Positions 46,990-56,093 of a DNA stretch of 64,000 bases are shown here, piece by piece. The position numbers were made by a program, and so were the translations under genes. The notes below the pieces were generated by a model. That model had not been told where the DNA came from. It saw only the letters and a program-made list of their open reading frames with translations, and made no database searches. How positions within the stretch are numbered: the first letter of the stretch is position 1; each line of letters begins with the position of its first letter. The DNA comes from Streptomyces violaceusniger (GTDB lineage: Bacteria > Actinomycetota > Actinomycetes > Streptomycetales > Streptomycetaceae), in assembly GCA_005405945.1 (NCBI GenBank), contig BJHW01000001.1, forward strand, positions 5,828,001 through 5,892,000, written 5' to 3'.

Positions 46990-47080
46990 TTGATCCGCGC
47001 GACGATGGACATCTACACCTTCGTCCGGCTGGACTCGCAGCGCTCCGCCTTCGACCGCGTCGGCGAGGGATTGGGCGGGT
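46990..47080 (+). pseudogene. remnant of a tyrosine integrase C-terminus
   Basis: ATMDIYTFVRLDSQRSAFDR is the C-terminal catalytic box of pSAM2/AICE-type integrases, where the tyrosine of TMDIY is the nucleophile (codon 47014-47016). Nothing upstream in any frame continues the protein. It lies about 100 nt from the tRNA-Arg, where such integrase genes normally end. The rest of 46674-46989 shows no gene. Confidence 0.65.
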
Positions 47081-47146
47081 CCCGGCAGCGGTCTGAGAGA
47101 GCCGCGCGGCGGTTGCCGTCAACGACCGCCGTCAACAGCCAAGGCA

Positions 47147-47178
47147 AGAGGCCCCCTCCATCACTGGAAGGGGCCTCT
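47147..47178 (-). terminator. terminator of tRNA-Arg
   Basis: A 9-bp stem agaggcccc/ggggcctct with partly paired loop, directly beyond the tRNA 3' end on its strand; similar to the hairpin at 41957. Confidence 0.65.
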
Positions 47179-47204
47179 GAGCTGGTGCGCGCTCGGCAGG
47201 ATTC
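47175..47204 (-). repeat. proximal att-like repeat at the tRNA-Arg 3' end
   Basis: 27 of 30 bases match 41987-42016. It covers the terminator edge, the acceptor 3' strand and part of the T-arm. Confidence 0.75.
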
Positions 47205-47260
47205 GAACCTGCAACCTCTTGATCCGTAGTCAAGTGCTCTATCCGTTAAGCTACGAGCGC
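47188..47260 (-). tRNA. tRNA-Arg(ACG)
   Basis: Minus strand starts GCGCTCGTAGCTTAACGG; acceptor GCGCTCG pairs with CGAGCGC, discriminator G at 47188. The anticodon stem CTTGA/TCAAG holds loop ctACGga, anticodon ACG, the substrate of TadA encoded at 6058. CCA is not encoded. The 3' half is the integration site of the island. Confidence 0.95.
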
Positions 47261-47637
47261 TTGGCTTCCCGGCGGTTTTTCTTGCCGGTCGGCGTTGCGG
47301 GGACAACATTACATGACCTGCGCCGTGAGGCGAAATCCGTTTCCCCCACCCCCACTGACCTGCGAAAACTTCATTTTCAGGGGCCCGCGGAGTTGCCCTT
47401 GTGAGACCTCGGGGAGCTCGCCTTCGCGTCGCGAGGTGCTTGAGGGGCGAGGGTCGCGAAGAGGGTGGTGAATACAGGAAGCCACGGAGGAGTCACCTTG
47501 CGTATTCCCGGCGGTCGCTCCGCGTCGCCCTGGTCCAGGGCGCACGGCCGCAGCCGCCCGGCGTAGCCGTAGTAAGGGGAACGCGGGCGGGTCGGTGTGG
47601 TGGTGTGATCGTTCGCGGCGGGCCGGGGAACGACACA
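47261..47637. other. intergenic region between tRNA-Arg and tRNA-Ser
   Basis: No gene or strong structure seen. It must hold the tRNA-Arg promoter (leftward). Short open frames here lack start signals and conserved character. Confidence 0.4.
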
Positions 47638-47664
47638 GGGGCCCGCGCCTTGGGCGCGGGCCCC
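47638..47664 (-). terminator. terminator of tRNA-Ser(GCT)
   Basis: A 12-bp perfect GC stem (47638-47649 with 47653-47664) just beyond the tRNA 3' end on its strand. Confidence 0.8.
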
Positions 47665-47676
47665 CTGGTCGGAGAG

Positions 47677-47767
47677 CGGAGGCTGAGGGATTTGAACCCT
47701 CGATGGGCTTTAAGGCCCAAACCGCATTAGCAGTGCGGCGCCATAGACCAGACTAGGCGAAGCCTCC
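47677..47767 (-). tRNA. tRNA-Ser(GCT)
   Basis: Minus strand starts GGAGGCTTCGCCTAGTCTGG and ends AATCCCTCAGCCTCC plus G. Anticodon loop ctGCTaa, with the long variable arm of serine tRNAs. CCA not encoded; 91 nt. Confidence 0.95.
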
Positions 47768-47917
47768 AACACACCGGTCGCTCGCGCGAGCGCGAGGTGG
47801 TGTGTGCAGATGATGTCACAGCCCAGTGGGATGTCACCAATCGCGGACTACGGTACTCGGCGGGCGGGGCCCACCGCAAAGCCCTTGTGGGGGGTGGTGG
47901 GGAGCTCGGCCCGTACG

Positions 47918-48027
47918 GCGGAGCCACTCCTTACGGCCGAGGGGAGCCCTACGGCGTTACGGCCGAGGGGAGCCCTACGGCGGGCACAGCCCCTTACGGC
48001 TGGCGGGCACAGCCCCTTACGGCGGAG
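47918..48027 (+). repeat. TTACGG-containing tandem repeats
   Basis: A 26-nt unit starting ttacggccgaggggagccct is repeated exactly at 47931 and 47957; then a 20-nt unit cgggcacagccccttacggc is repeated at 47981 and 48004. They fill the spacer upstream of the SSI-like gene. Related CTTACGG repeats occur at 53400. Confidence 0.85.
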
Positions 48028-48101
48028 CAACGCGCGCGGCGGCGGCGCGTTAGACGGGGCGGGGGCAGCGCGTCCCCGACCGATCACACCAGGAGTGCCC
48101 C

Positions 48102-48551
48102 ATGCCCCTGCCGCACCGCCTCGCCGTCACCGCCGTGCTGACGACCGCCGCCCTCGCGGGCGCGCTGGCCCCCGCCGCGGCCACGCCGCTGCCGCTGCCC
48201 TTGCCGCTCGACGGGGAGAGCGCCGACCGGCTCGTGATCACCGTGAGTGAGACCGGTGAGGACGACGACGCCGCGACCTATCTGCTGAGCTGCCACCCGA
48301 CCGGCGGTACGCACCCCCGGGCGCGGGCCGCGTGTGCGCAGCTGGACTCGCAGACCGTGTGGGGCCGGGATCCGTTCGCGCCGGTGTCGCCCGACGCGAT
48401 GTGCACCGGGCAGTACGGCGGGCCGGCCACGGCCCGGGTGACGGGGCACTGGGCGGGGCGTCCCGTCAACGCCTGGTTCAACCGCACCAACGGGTGTGAA
48501 ATCGCCCGATGGAATCGGTTCTCCGTCGTTTTGCGCATGCCTGGGAGCTGA
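48102..48551 (+). CDS. subtilisin-inhibitor-like (SSI family) secreted protein
   Basis: A 149-residue secreted protein: signal peptide MPLPHRLAVTAVLTTAALAG cleaved after AAA near residue 27, then an SSI domain with four cysteines (SCHPTGG, AACAQL, MCTGQYGG, GCEIARW), the two disulfides of the family. Streptomyces SSI proteins inhibit extracellular subtilisin-like proteases. The reactive loop reads CTGQYGGPA, where SSI has CPMVYDPVL, so P1 would be glycine and strong subtilisin inhibition is doubtful. ATG 48102 has AGGAG 7 nt upstream. Confidence 0.88.
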   Translation: MPLPHRLAVTAVLTTAALAGALAPAAATPLPLPLPLDGESADRLVITVSETGEDDDAATYLLSCHPTGGTHPRARAACAQLDSQTVWGRDPFAPVSPDAMCTGQYGGPATARVTGHWAGRPVNAWFNRTNGCEIARWNRFSVVLRMPGS

Positions 48552-48764
48552 CCTGGGGATTGGGCCGGGAGTGAGCGGAGAAGAGCCCGGTGAAGTTTGT
48601 CCGGGCGTGCGTCGAGACGCGTACGTCGCGCTGCGACCTCCCTCTCATCCGCCGTCGCGTCCGGCGCTGGTGCCCGTAGACTCCCCTAGAGACACTCCGC
48701 AGATGGGACGGCAGAATGACCGCGGGTGTCAGCAAGGTGCGGTAGCCAGGGAGGAAGCGTCGTC

Positions 48765-51700
48765 GTGAGCAGCAGGCCATCCCGAGGCGCTGCTCGCCTC
48801 GCGGCGATACTCGACGCCCTCCCGGACGCGCTGTTGCTGGTCAACTGCAATGGCACGATCGTCAACGCCAACCACCACGCGCTGGAGTCCTTCGAGGCTC
48901 CGGGCACCGCCCTGGTCGGCCGTGGTCTGCTCGATCTGCTCCCCTCCTTCGATCCCAATCGCATTCCCGGGTCGATGCGGCGCCCCGACGTGGCACAGGG
49001 GGACGGCAGCAAGCCGACCCGGATGATGGCCCGGCGCACCGACGGGGCGCAGTTCCCCGTCGAGGTGACCAGCGCCAATCTGGAGGACGGGCGGACTCCG
49101 TACGCCGATCAGTACAGCTACACCGGCGATGAGCTGCTGATGCTCATCGTGCGCGACCTGACCGGGACGCTCGACACCGAGGCCGAACTCGCCCGTCAGC
49201 AGCGTCAGACCGAGATGATCCTTCGCGCGGCGGCGGAGGGCGTGGTCGGCGTGGACACCGAGGGCAAGGTGGTCCTCGTCAACCCGTCCGCCGCGCAGAT
49301 CCTCGGCTACCGGGCCAGCGACATGGGCGGTCAGGAGCTTCACTCTCTTGTACACCACTCGCGCCCGGACGGTTCCCCCTTCCCGTACGAGGAATCGCCC
49401 CTCGCCGACACCCTCCGCTCCGGCCGCAAGCACCGGGTGCGCGGCCAGGTGCTGTGGGCGAAGGACGGCAGCCAGGTCCCGGTCGATCTGACCACCGCGC
49501 CCGTCCGCGACGGCGACCAACTCGTGGGCGCCGTGCTGACCTTCACCGACCGGCGGGCCGAGAAGGCCATGGCGGCCGAGCACGCCGAGGAGGTCGAGAG
49601 CCTCACCACCCGGCACACGGAGAAGGTGGAGAGCCTCACCGCCCAGCACGCCGAGGAGCTGGAACAGCTCACCACGCAGCACACGAAGGCCCTGGAGGAG
49701 CTGCGGGCGCAGCTCGCCGAGGAGCGCGCGCGGCACGCGGCACAGCTGGAGTCCGTCACCGCCCGGAACGGCCAGCTGCTGGCCGTGCTGGACCAGTCCC
49801 TGCGCGGACCCCTGTTGGAGCTGCGCCGTGAGCTCGGAGTGCTCGCCGACGACCCGGCCGGGCAACTGTGGCCCGAGGCCAACCAGATCCTGCACCACCT
49901 CGCCGCCGGCTACACCCGGATGACCACGCTCGTCGACAACGTCCTGAGCTATCAGCGGCTCGATTCGAGCGGCGAGGAGCTGGCCCGCCGTACGGTCTCG
50001 ATGGACGAGGTCGTATCGGCCAGCGTCGAGGGCGCGGTCGAGCTGATCGGCCCGGGGCGCGCGCAGTTCGCGGTGCACGCCCCGCCGATCGACGCCGAGG
50101 TGGACGCGGAGCGGCTCGCCCAGGCGCTCGCCCATCTGATCGCGGACGTGGCCGGGGTCGACTCCACCGGCAACGCCGCCTCGGGCGTCGCGGCGAGCGA
50201 CTCGACGATCGTGGTCGCGGCGGCGCAGCGCGGCGATGTCGTACGGATCGAGGTCCGCGGGCCGTACGCGGGCGGCGACCCGGTGCACGAGCCGATCGTG
50301 CGCGGGATCGTGCGCCTGCACGGGGGCGTGCTCCAGACCCATGAGATGCCGGGCATGGGCGGGCACGCGTACGTCCTGGAGGTGCCGATCTCGGCGGCGG
50401 CCGCCGCCGAGCAGGAGCTCATGGACGGCGACGCCGCCGGGCAGGGCGACGGTACGCAGGGGCAGGGCACCTCGGGCGCGGGCACCGGTGCGGGTACGGG
50501 TACTGGCGCGGGTACGGGTGCCGGTGCGGGTACGGGCACCGCGGGCGGCAACGCCTCCGGCCAGACCCCGACCGGACGCCGCGCCCGGCACGGGGCGGCC
50601 CCCAGCGACACGCCGGGCGACACCAGCGGCGGCGGCACGCAAGGAAACGGCACACACGGCAACGGCACGCAGGGCGGCGGCCAAGGCGGCGGCACACAGG
50701 GCGGTACGCCTCCGCCCAACCTCCGTAAGGCCGCCCCGCGTACAGCCGATCCCCGTACGGCCGACCCGCGCACCGCCGCTCAGCAGGGCGCCCCGGGAGC
50801 GACCGCGCCCGCCGCGCTGCCCGCGGTCGTCGGCGAACCCGCCGCGGCCCAGCAGCAGAACGCGGCCGAGCCCGCGAACCCGCCGCGGCCCACCGGGCGG
50901 CGCAGGGCGCGCCCCCACCCCGACGAGGCGGCGGCCGCGGCCGCGAATCCCGGCCAGAACGCGGAGGGAGCCGCGACCGGCAGCCATCGCCACGCTCGCG
51001 GCGACGCACCGGAAGCGGCCGGTCCGCAGCCGACGGGCCCCGCCGCCATGGGCGTTGTGCCGCCTCAGGGCATTCCGGCCCAGCAGCAGCCCCAGGGCCG
51101 CCGCGCCCGGCGCGGCGCCCCGGCGCGGGAGCAGGGCGGCCCTCAGGCCGCCGGTGCCCCCGCCCCCGCGCAGGGTGCGGGCGGCCGACCTGCCCTCGCC
51201 CTGCCCGCGGCCTCCGCCGACACGCCCCAGCAGCCCGCCCAGCCGGCCGCGTCGGGCATGCCCGCGCTGCCCGCCGCCCGCACCCCCGAGGAGCAGCACC
51301 CCAACTGGGGCCAGGACACCAGCGGCGGCCAACCACAGGAGGTCCCGCCCACCGGACGGCGACGCGCCCGCCGGGCGCTGGGCGAGGCGCCGGAGCAGCC
51401 GACGCCCGACCAGGCGCAGGGCCAAACGCAGCCACAACCTCAGGCACAACCTCAGCCGCAGCAGTCCCAGCCGCAGCCCGCGGGCGATCCCGGACTCGTC
51501 CGTTCCCCCTTCGCGCTGCCCCCGGCCGCCGCCGACCGGGCGCAGCCCGGCGCGCTCCCGCCCGAGCTCGGCCCGGCCGGGCTCGTCCCCGCGCAGCACG
51601 GCTCCCGCGAGGCGCGGGGCGGCGCGCCCCAGCCGCAGCAGGGCGGGGGGCTGGCCGTACGAGGCGAGCCCGTACCGCCCAATGGCGCGGCGCGGCCCGG

Positions 51701-53344
51701 TGGCTGGCCGTCCGACCCCGGTCAGGGGCAGGGCCAGGACCCGCGTCGGCCCCAGCCGCGGGCCCAAGGCCCCCAGCCGGCCGCGTCGGGCATGCCCGCG
51801 CTCCCGGCCACCCGCACCCCCGAGGAGCAGCACCCCAACTGGGGCCAGGACACCAGCGGCGGCCAACCACAGGAGGTCCCGCCCACCGGACGGCGACGCG
51901 CCCGCCGGGCGCTGGGCGAGGCGCCGGAGCAGCCGGAGGGGCCCAGGCCCAGGCTGGTCCGCGGCCCGCGGAGACCAGCGGGCACCCACCGGCCCAGCAG
52001 CCGGTGCAGCCGCCTGCGCAGTGGCCGGACGCGCCCGCACAGCCCCGTCCGCAGCCGCTGCCCGCCGAGACCCCGCAGAACGCCGACACCACCCAGGGGC
52101 GCGCGATCAGCGTGCGCACCCTGGGCCAAGGGGTGCCGTTCGCCCAGCAGGTGGGGGAGCAGCCTCAGGGTCAGCCGCAGGGCCGGCCGCAAGGACGCCC
52201 GCCGCAGGGCCAGGCGCAGACGCCCTCCGGAGGCACCAGCACGGGCGGCGGCAGGCGGCGCAAGCTGGCCGCCCGGCCCGAGATGACGGACCAGGGCGCC
52301 TCGGCCGAACTCCAGCCGGCCGGCAACCGGGCGCATCCGCACACCGGACCGCAGCCCCACACCGGGCAGCCCGCGCACGGCGGCCAGCAGCCCCACACCG
52401 GACCGCAGCCGCACCCCGGTCCGCAGACCGGCGCGCAGCCCCGCCCCCAGCCCGGGCCGGGGGCGCAGCCGCAGCGTGCGGTGGGCGCGTCGCAGGGCTC
52501 CGGCCGTACGTTCGCCATCGGCGCGCCGGACGAGGGCGCCGAGGGGCCGGAGCCGCTGGACGGGCCCAACGGCGCCGTCGAGATCGTCGACGACCGCACC
52601 CCGCCGCCCGACGACGAGCTGCCGCCGGAGCCGCTGGACAACCCGCGCCGCCTGCTGGTGTGGCCCGCGCCGGACATGTCCACCCAGCAGGCGCTGAGCG
52701 ACCGCGGCTACCGCCCGGTGATCGTGAACTCCCGTGAGGAGGTGGACGCCCAGATCGCCGCGTACCCGGCGGCGCTGTTCGTCGACCCGCTGACCGGGCC
52801 GATCACCCGGACCGCGCTGCAGTCGCTGCGTACGGCGGCGGTCGCCGCCGAGGTGCCGGTGCTGGTGACCGCGGGGCTCGGCCAGGCGACGCGGGAGGCG
52901 GCGTACGGCGCCGACCCGGCCGTCCTGCTCAAGGCGCTCGCGCCGCGCGACAGCGAGCAGCACCCGTCGCGCGTGCTGCTGATCGAGGAGCACGAGCCGA
53001 TCGCGATGGCGCTCACGGCGACGCTCGAGCGGCGCGGGATGCAGGTCGCCCGCGCGGCGACGGACGCGGACGCGGTCTCGCTCGCGGCCCAGATGCGGCC
53101 CAATCTGGTGGTGATGGACCTGATGCAGGTACGCCGCCGCCGGGCCGGGATCGTCGACTGGCTGCGCGGCAACGGACTGCTGAACCGCACCCCGCTGGTC
53201 GTCTACACCTCCGCGGACATCGACCCGGCGAACCTGTCCCGGCTGGCCTCGGGCGAGACGGTGCTGTTCCTCGCGGAGCGCTCGACGAGCGCCGAGGTGC
53301 AGTCGCGGATCGTGGACCTGCTGGCGAAGATCGGTACGAACTGA
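48765..53344 (+). CDS. giant PAS protein with degenerate kinase core and tandem receiver-like domains (apparent frameshift)
   Basis: About 1,526 residues after joining frames. Order: PAS1 (about 8-130, ARLAAILDALPDALLLVNCN), PAS2 (about 150-270, ILRAAAEGVVGVDTEGKVVL), a coiled coil of heptads (EEVESLTTRHTEKVESLT), a HisKA-like helix pair lacking the phospho-histidine (NGQLLAVLDQSLRGPLLELR), a reduced ATPase-like fold, then about 700 residues of Gly/Ala/Pro/Gln-rich linker, and two receiver-like domains (LFVDPLTGPI; VVMDLMQVRR). The second lacks the conserved lysine. The frame breaks near 51938 (gagggg-cccagg). GTG 48765 has GGGAGGAA 8 nt upstream. Likely a scaffold or pseudo-kinase signalling protein, cytosolic. 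Confidence 0.8.
51240..51935 (+). repeat. pair of 162-nt direct repeats inside the PAS gene
   Basis: Units 51240-51401 and 51774-51935 differ at about three positions over 162 nt and encode GMPALPA..RTPEEQHPNWGQ and the PTGRRRARRALGEAPEQ block. Offset 534 nt, a multiple of three, so recombination between them would delete 178 residues in frame. Confidence 0.9.
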
Positions 53345-53373
53345 CGCCTGCGGCCGGCACCGGTTTGCGTACG

Positions 53374-53409
53374 GCCGCCGTAAGGAAACACCCGCCTCCT
53401 TACGGCGGC
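53374..53409. terminator. hairpin after the PAS gene
   Basis: A perfect 13-bp stem gccgccgtaagga/tccttacggcggc with a 10-nt loop, 30 nt after the stop, between convergent genes. Confidence 0.75.
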
Positions 53410-53520
53410 CACGTTGCCCACAGCGGCACCCTTACGGCGGCCACGTTGCCCACAGCGGCACCCTTACGGCGGCCACGTTGCCCATAGCGGCACCCTTACG
53501 GTGACCGCGTTGCCGACGAC
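53400..53520 (+). repeat. 32-nt tandem repeats after the PAS gene
   Basis: ttacggcggccacgttgccc begins at 53400, 53432 and 53464, and a diverged copy at 53496: period exactly 32 nt. Not interspersed with unique spacers, so not CRISPR. Confidence 0.92.
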
Positions 53521-53541
53521 GCGCTCCCGATCCCGGCGTCC

Positions 53542-55197
53542 TCAGCCCAGCGTGGTCACATCCAGTTCCCCGTCCGCGTACCTCTTTCGGATGACCTTCT
53601 TGTCGAACTTCCCCACGCTGGTCTTCGGCACCGCCGGAATCAGCGCCCAGTGCTCCGGCAGCTGCCAGCGCGCGACCCGTTCGGCGAGGAAGGCCCGCAG
53701 CCCCTCGTAGTCGATCGTGGCGCCCTCCGTCAGTACCACCGTGGCCAGCGGCCGCTCGCCCCACTTCTCGTCCGGCACCGCCACCACCGCCGCCTCCGCG
53801 ACCTCCGGATGGCCCATCAGCTGGTTCTCCAGCTCGACCGAGGAGATCCACTCACCGCCCGACTTGATGACGTCCTTGGCCCGGTCCGTCAGCGTCAGAT
53901 AGCAGTCGGGGCTGATGGTGCCGACGTCGCCGGTCTTCAGCCAGCCGTCCTCGGTGAACTTGTCCTCGGGACGGAACGGCTCGCCGTCCGCCCCTCCGTA
54001 GTACGCGCCCGCGATCCACGGACCGCGTACCTCCAGCTCACCCGGCGTCTTCCCGTCCCACGGCACGAGTTCGCCGTCCGCCGAGATCAACCGGCACTCG
54101 ACGGAGGACGGGAAGCGGCCCTGCGTCAGCCGGTACGGCCAGGCGTCCTCGGCCGAGAGACCGCCCGGCGGATGGGCCACGGAGCCGAGCGGAGAGGTCT
54201 CCGTCATGCCCCAGGCGTGGACGACGTGAATGCCGTGACGCTCCCCGTAGGCCTTCATCAGGGAGGGCGGGCAGGCCGCGCCGCCGATGAAGACGTTCCG
54301 CAGACAGCTCACCTCCCGCGGCCGCGCGTCGAGTTCGGCGAGCAGCCCCTGCCAGACGGTGGGGACGGCGGCGGCGATGGTGGGACGCTCGCGCTCGATC
54401 ATCTCGGCGAGCGGTTCCGGCTGGAGGAAGCGGTCCGGCATGAGGATCGAGGCGCCCGCCATGAAGGCGGCGTGCGGGGTGCCCCATGCGTTGGCGTGGA
54501 ACATGGGCACCACCGGCAGCAGGATGTCGCCCCCGGACATCCCGAACGACTCGGCGCTGTTGACCTGCATCGAGTGCAGATAGATGGAGCGGTGGCTGTA
54601 GGCCACGCCCTTGGGGTGCCCGGTCGTCCCCGAGGTGTAGCAGAGGGCCGCCGCCTGGCGCTCGTCGATCTCCGGCCAGGCGTACCGCTGCGGCCTGCCC
54701 TCGATCAGCTCCTCGTAGTCGTGGACCCGGGCGGCACAGCCGTCCAGGACGGAGCGGTCGCCGGGGCCCGCGACCACGATGTGCTTCACCGTGGTGAGGC
54801 TAGGGAGGAGCGGGGCGAGCAGCGGCAGCACGGAGCCGTTGACGATGATCACGCGGTCGGCGGCGTGGTTCACGATCCAGCCGAGCTGATCGGCGGGCAG
54901 CCGCAGGTTGAGGGTGTGCAGTACGGCGCCCATCGAGGGGACCGCGAGATACGCCTCCAGATGCTCGCAGTTGTTCCACATCAAGGTGGCCACGGCCTGC
55001 CCCGGTTCGACCCCGAGCTCATCGCGCAGCGCGTTCGCCAACTGGATGGACCGCACCCCCACCTCGTAGAAGCCGCGTCGCTGGGGCTCGCCCTCTCCGG
55101 TCCAGGTGGTCACATGGGCCGTGCGGCCGTGCACGAGCGCCCCGTGCACGAGGATGCGGGTCACGGTCAGCGGTACGTCCTGCATCGTGCTGAGCAC
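53542..55197 (-). CDS. long-chain fatty-acid-CoA ligase
   Basis: ATP-dependent acyl-CoA synthetase of 551 residues, frame intact. AMP-binding loop YTSGTTGHPKGVAYSHRS, A5 motif HAWGMTETSP, hinge GWLKTGDVGTISPDCYLTL and the C-terminal catalytic lysine in PKTSVGKFDKKVI. The sequence is of the medium/long-chain type (FadD). Cytosolic or membrane-associated, activating a fatty or aromatic acid. ATG 55185 is an alternative start. Upstream lies an ECF sigma gene in the same direction, 167 nt away. Confidence 0.93.
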   Translation of the reverse strand: MLSTMQDVPLTVTRILVHGALVHGRTAHVTTWTGEGEPQRRGFYEVGVRSIQLANALRDELGVEPGQAVATLMWNNCEHLEAYLAVPSMGAVLHTLNLRLPADQLGWIVNHAADRVIIVNGSVLPLLAPLLPSLTTVKHIVVAGPGDRSVLDGCAARVHDYEELIEGRPQRYAWPEIDERQAAALCYTSGTTGHPKGVAYSHRSIYLHSMQVNSAESFGMSGGDILLPVVPMFHANAWGTPHAAFMAGASILMPDRFLQPEPLAEMIERERPTIAAAVPTVWQGLLAELDARPREVSCLRNVFIGGAACPPSLMKAYGERHGIHVVHAWGMTETSPLGSVAHPPGGLSAEDAWPYRLTQGRFPSSVECRLISADGELVPWDGKTPGELEVRGPWIAGAYYGGADGEPFRPEDKFTEDGWLKTGDVGTISPDCYLTLTDRAKDVIKSGGEWISSVELENQLMGHPEVAEAAVVAVPDEKWGERPLATVVLTEGATIDYEGLRAFLAERVARWQLPEHWALIPAVPKTSVGKFDKKVIRKRYADGELDVTTLG

Positions 55198-55364
55198 CGG
55201 GGCGCCTCCAGGGTTCCGGTTACGCGCGGGTTGAGGTTCCGCCGATTCTGCAGCCGACCACCTGGTATGTCACTACCCCCGGACCCCGTCGGTCCCGCCG
55301 TCGGTCCCCCCCGTCTGTCCCCCGCCCGTCAGCCTCGTAGGCCGCCATCGCGTCGATCAGGCGA

Positions 55365-55895
55365 TCATGCCGCGTGGCCGAGTTCCGGGTCCTCGCGGAG
55401 CTTGCCGAGGGCGCGCGAGACCGCGCTCTTGACGGTGCCGATGGACACCCCGAGAACCTCCGCCGTCTGCGCCTCGCTCAGGTCCTCGTAATACCTGAGG
55501 ACGACCATCGCCCGCTGACGGTCCGGCAGCCGCAGTACGGCGCGCCACAGCGCGTCGCGGAGCACCTGCCGTTCGGCGGGGTCCGGGGCGGGCACCGTCT
55601 CGGGCTCGGGCAGCTCCTCGCAGACGAATTCGTCGATCTTGCGCTTGCGCCACTGCGAGGTCCGGGTGTTGACCAGGGCGCGCCGCACATAGCCGTCCAG
55701 CGCGTTGTGGTCCTCGATGCGCTCCCACGCCAGGTACGTCTTGGTCAGCGCGGTCTGCAGCAGATCCTCGGCGTCGCACGCGTTGGAGGTCAGCGAGCGT
55801 GCGGTGCGCAGCAGCACGGGCCCCCGCGCCCGTACGTACGAGGTGAACGACGGGAACGCGGCGGCCGAGACGCCTGTGCACACGGTCGTGGTCAT
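55365..55895 (-). CDS. SigE-family (ECF) RNA polymerase sigma factor
   Basis: A 176-residue group IV sigma factor. Region 2: LLRTARSLTSNACDAEDLLQ and TYLAWERIEDHNALDGYV; region 4: LPDRQRAMVVLRYYEDLSEA followed by VLGVSIGTVKSAVSRALGKL. The YVRRALVNTRTSQWRKRK segment is typical of the actinobacterial SigE-like subfamily. No anti-sigma gene is adjacent, as is usual for that group. TAGCGT 6 nt before ATG 55895 suggests a leaderless message. Confidence 0.9.
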   Translation of the reverse strand: MTTTVCTGVSAAAFPSFTSYVRARGPVLLRTARSLTSNACDAEDLLQTALTKTYLAWERIEDHNALDGYVRRALVNTRTSQWRKRKIDEFVCEELPEPETVPAPDPAERQVLRDALWRAVLRLPDRQRAMVVLRYYEDLSEAQTAEVLGVSIGTVKSAVSRALGKLREDPELGHAA

Positions 55896-55907
55896 GGCTC
55901 AACGCTA
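55896..55907 (-). promoter_or_regulatory. leaderless -10 box for the ECF sigma gene
   Basis: Minus strand TAGCGT (55907-55902), 6 nt, then ATG 55895. Same hexamer as the SDR promoter at 46261. Confidence 0.6.
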
Positions 55908-56093
55908 GGAGCGAGCAGGTCGCAGCGGATCGGCCATAAGTGCCGAAGGGCAGTCAGCCTCAGGTTGTAGGGGTGGTGCTGGCACCACCTCCTGCGGGGG
56001 AGGGGGCGGTCGGACGGTCAGGGTTCTTCCCGAGGGTTCTCCGGGAGGGTTCCCTACGGTTCCCCGGAAGGGTGCGCCCCACCCCACGGGTGC

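Larger units (their letters stand above)
41987..47204. mobile_element. 5.2-kb genomic island integrated at tRNA-Arg(ACG)
   Basis: Bounded by the 30-nt direct repeats at 41987 and 47175 (offset 5188). Contents: three-gene recombinase module, SDR gene, MerR gene and the stub of a phage/plasmid-type integrase next to the tRNA. The tRNA is intact, as expected when an element restores the 3' end. No replication, transfer or phage structural genes remain, so it is a decayed or minimal element. Confidence 0.7.

Noticed and set aside
46906..47229. 107-codon frame overlapping the integrase remnant and tRNA-Arg
   Set aside because: Only residues about 30-58 look like protein; the frame then runs antisense through the tRNA, so it is a remnant, not a gene.
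8862..51938. Programmed ribosomal frameshifting as an explanation for the split genes
   Set aside because: The breaks share no slippery heptamer or downstream structure and fall in unrelated housekeeping genes; missing bases in C/G runs explain all of them.
48729..52040. 1,103-codon open frame on the minus strand opposite the PAS gene
   Set aside because: It mirrors the high-GC codon pattern of the plus-strand gene, is full of Gly/Arg/Ala, and has no start signal or domain.
53400..53520. Regular 32-nt repeats considered as a CRISPR array
   Set aside because: The copies are contiguous with no unique spacers and no cas genes are present.
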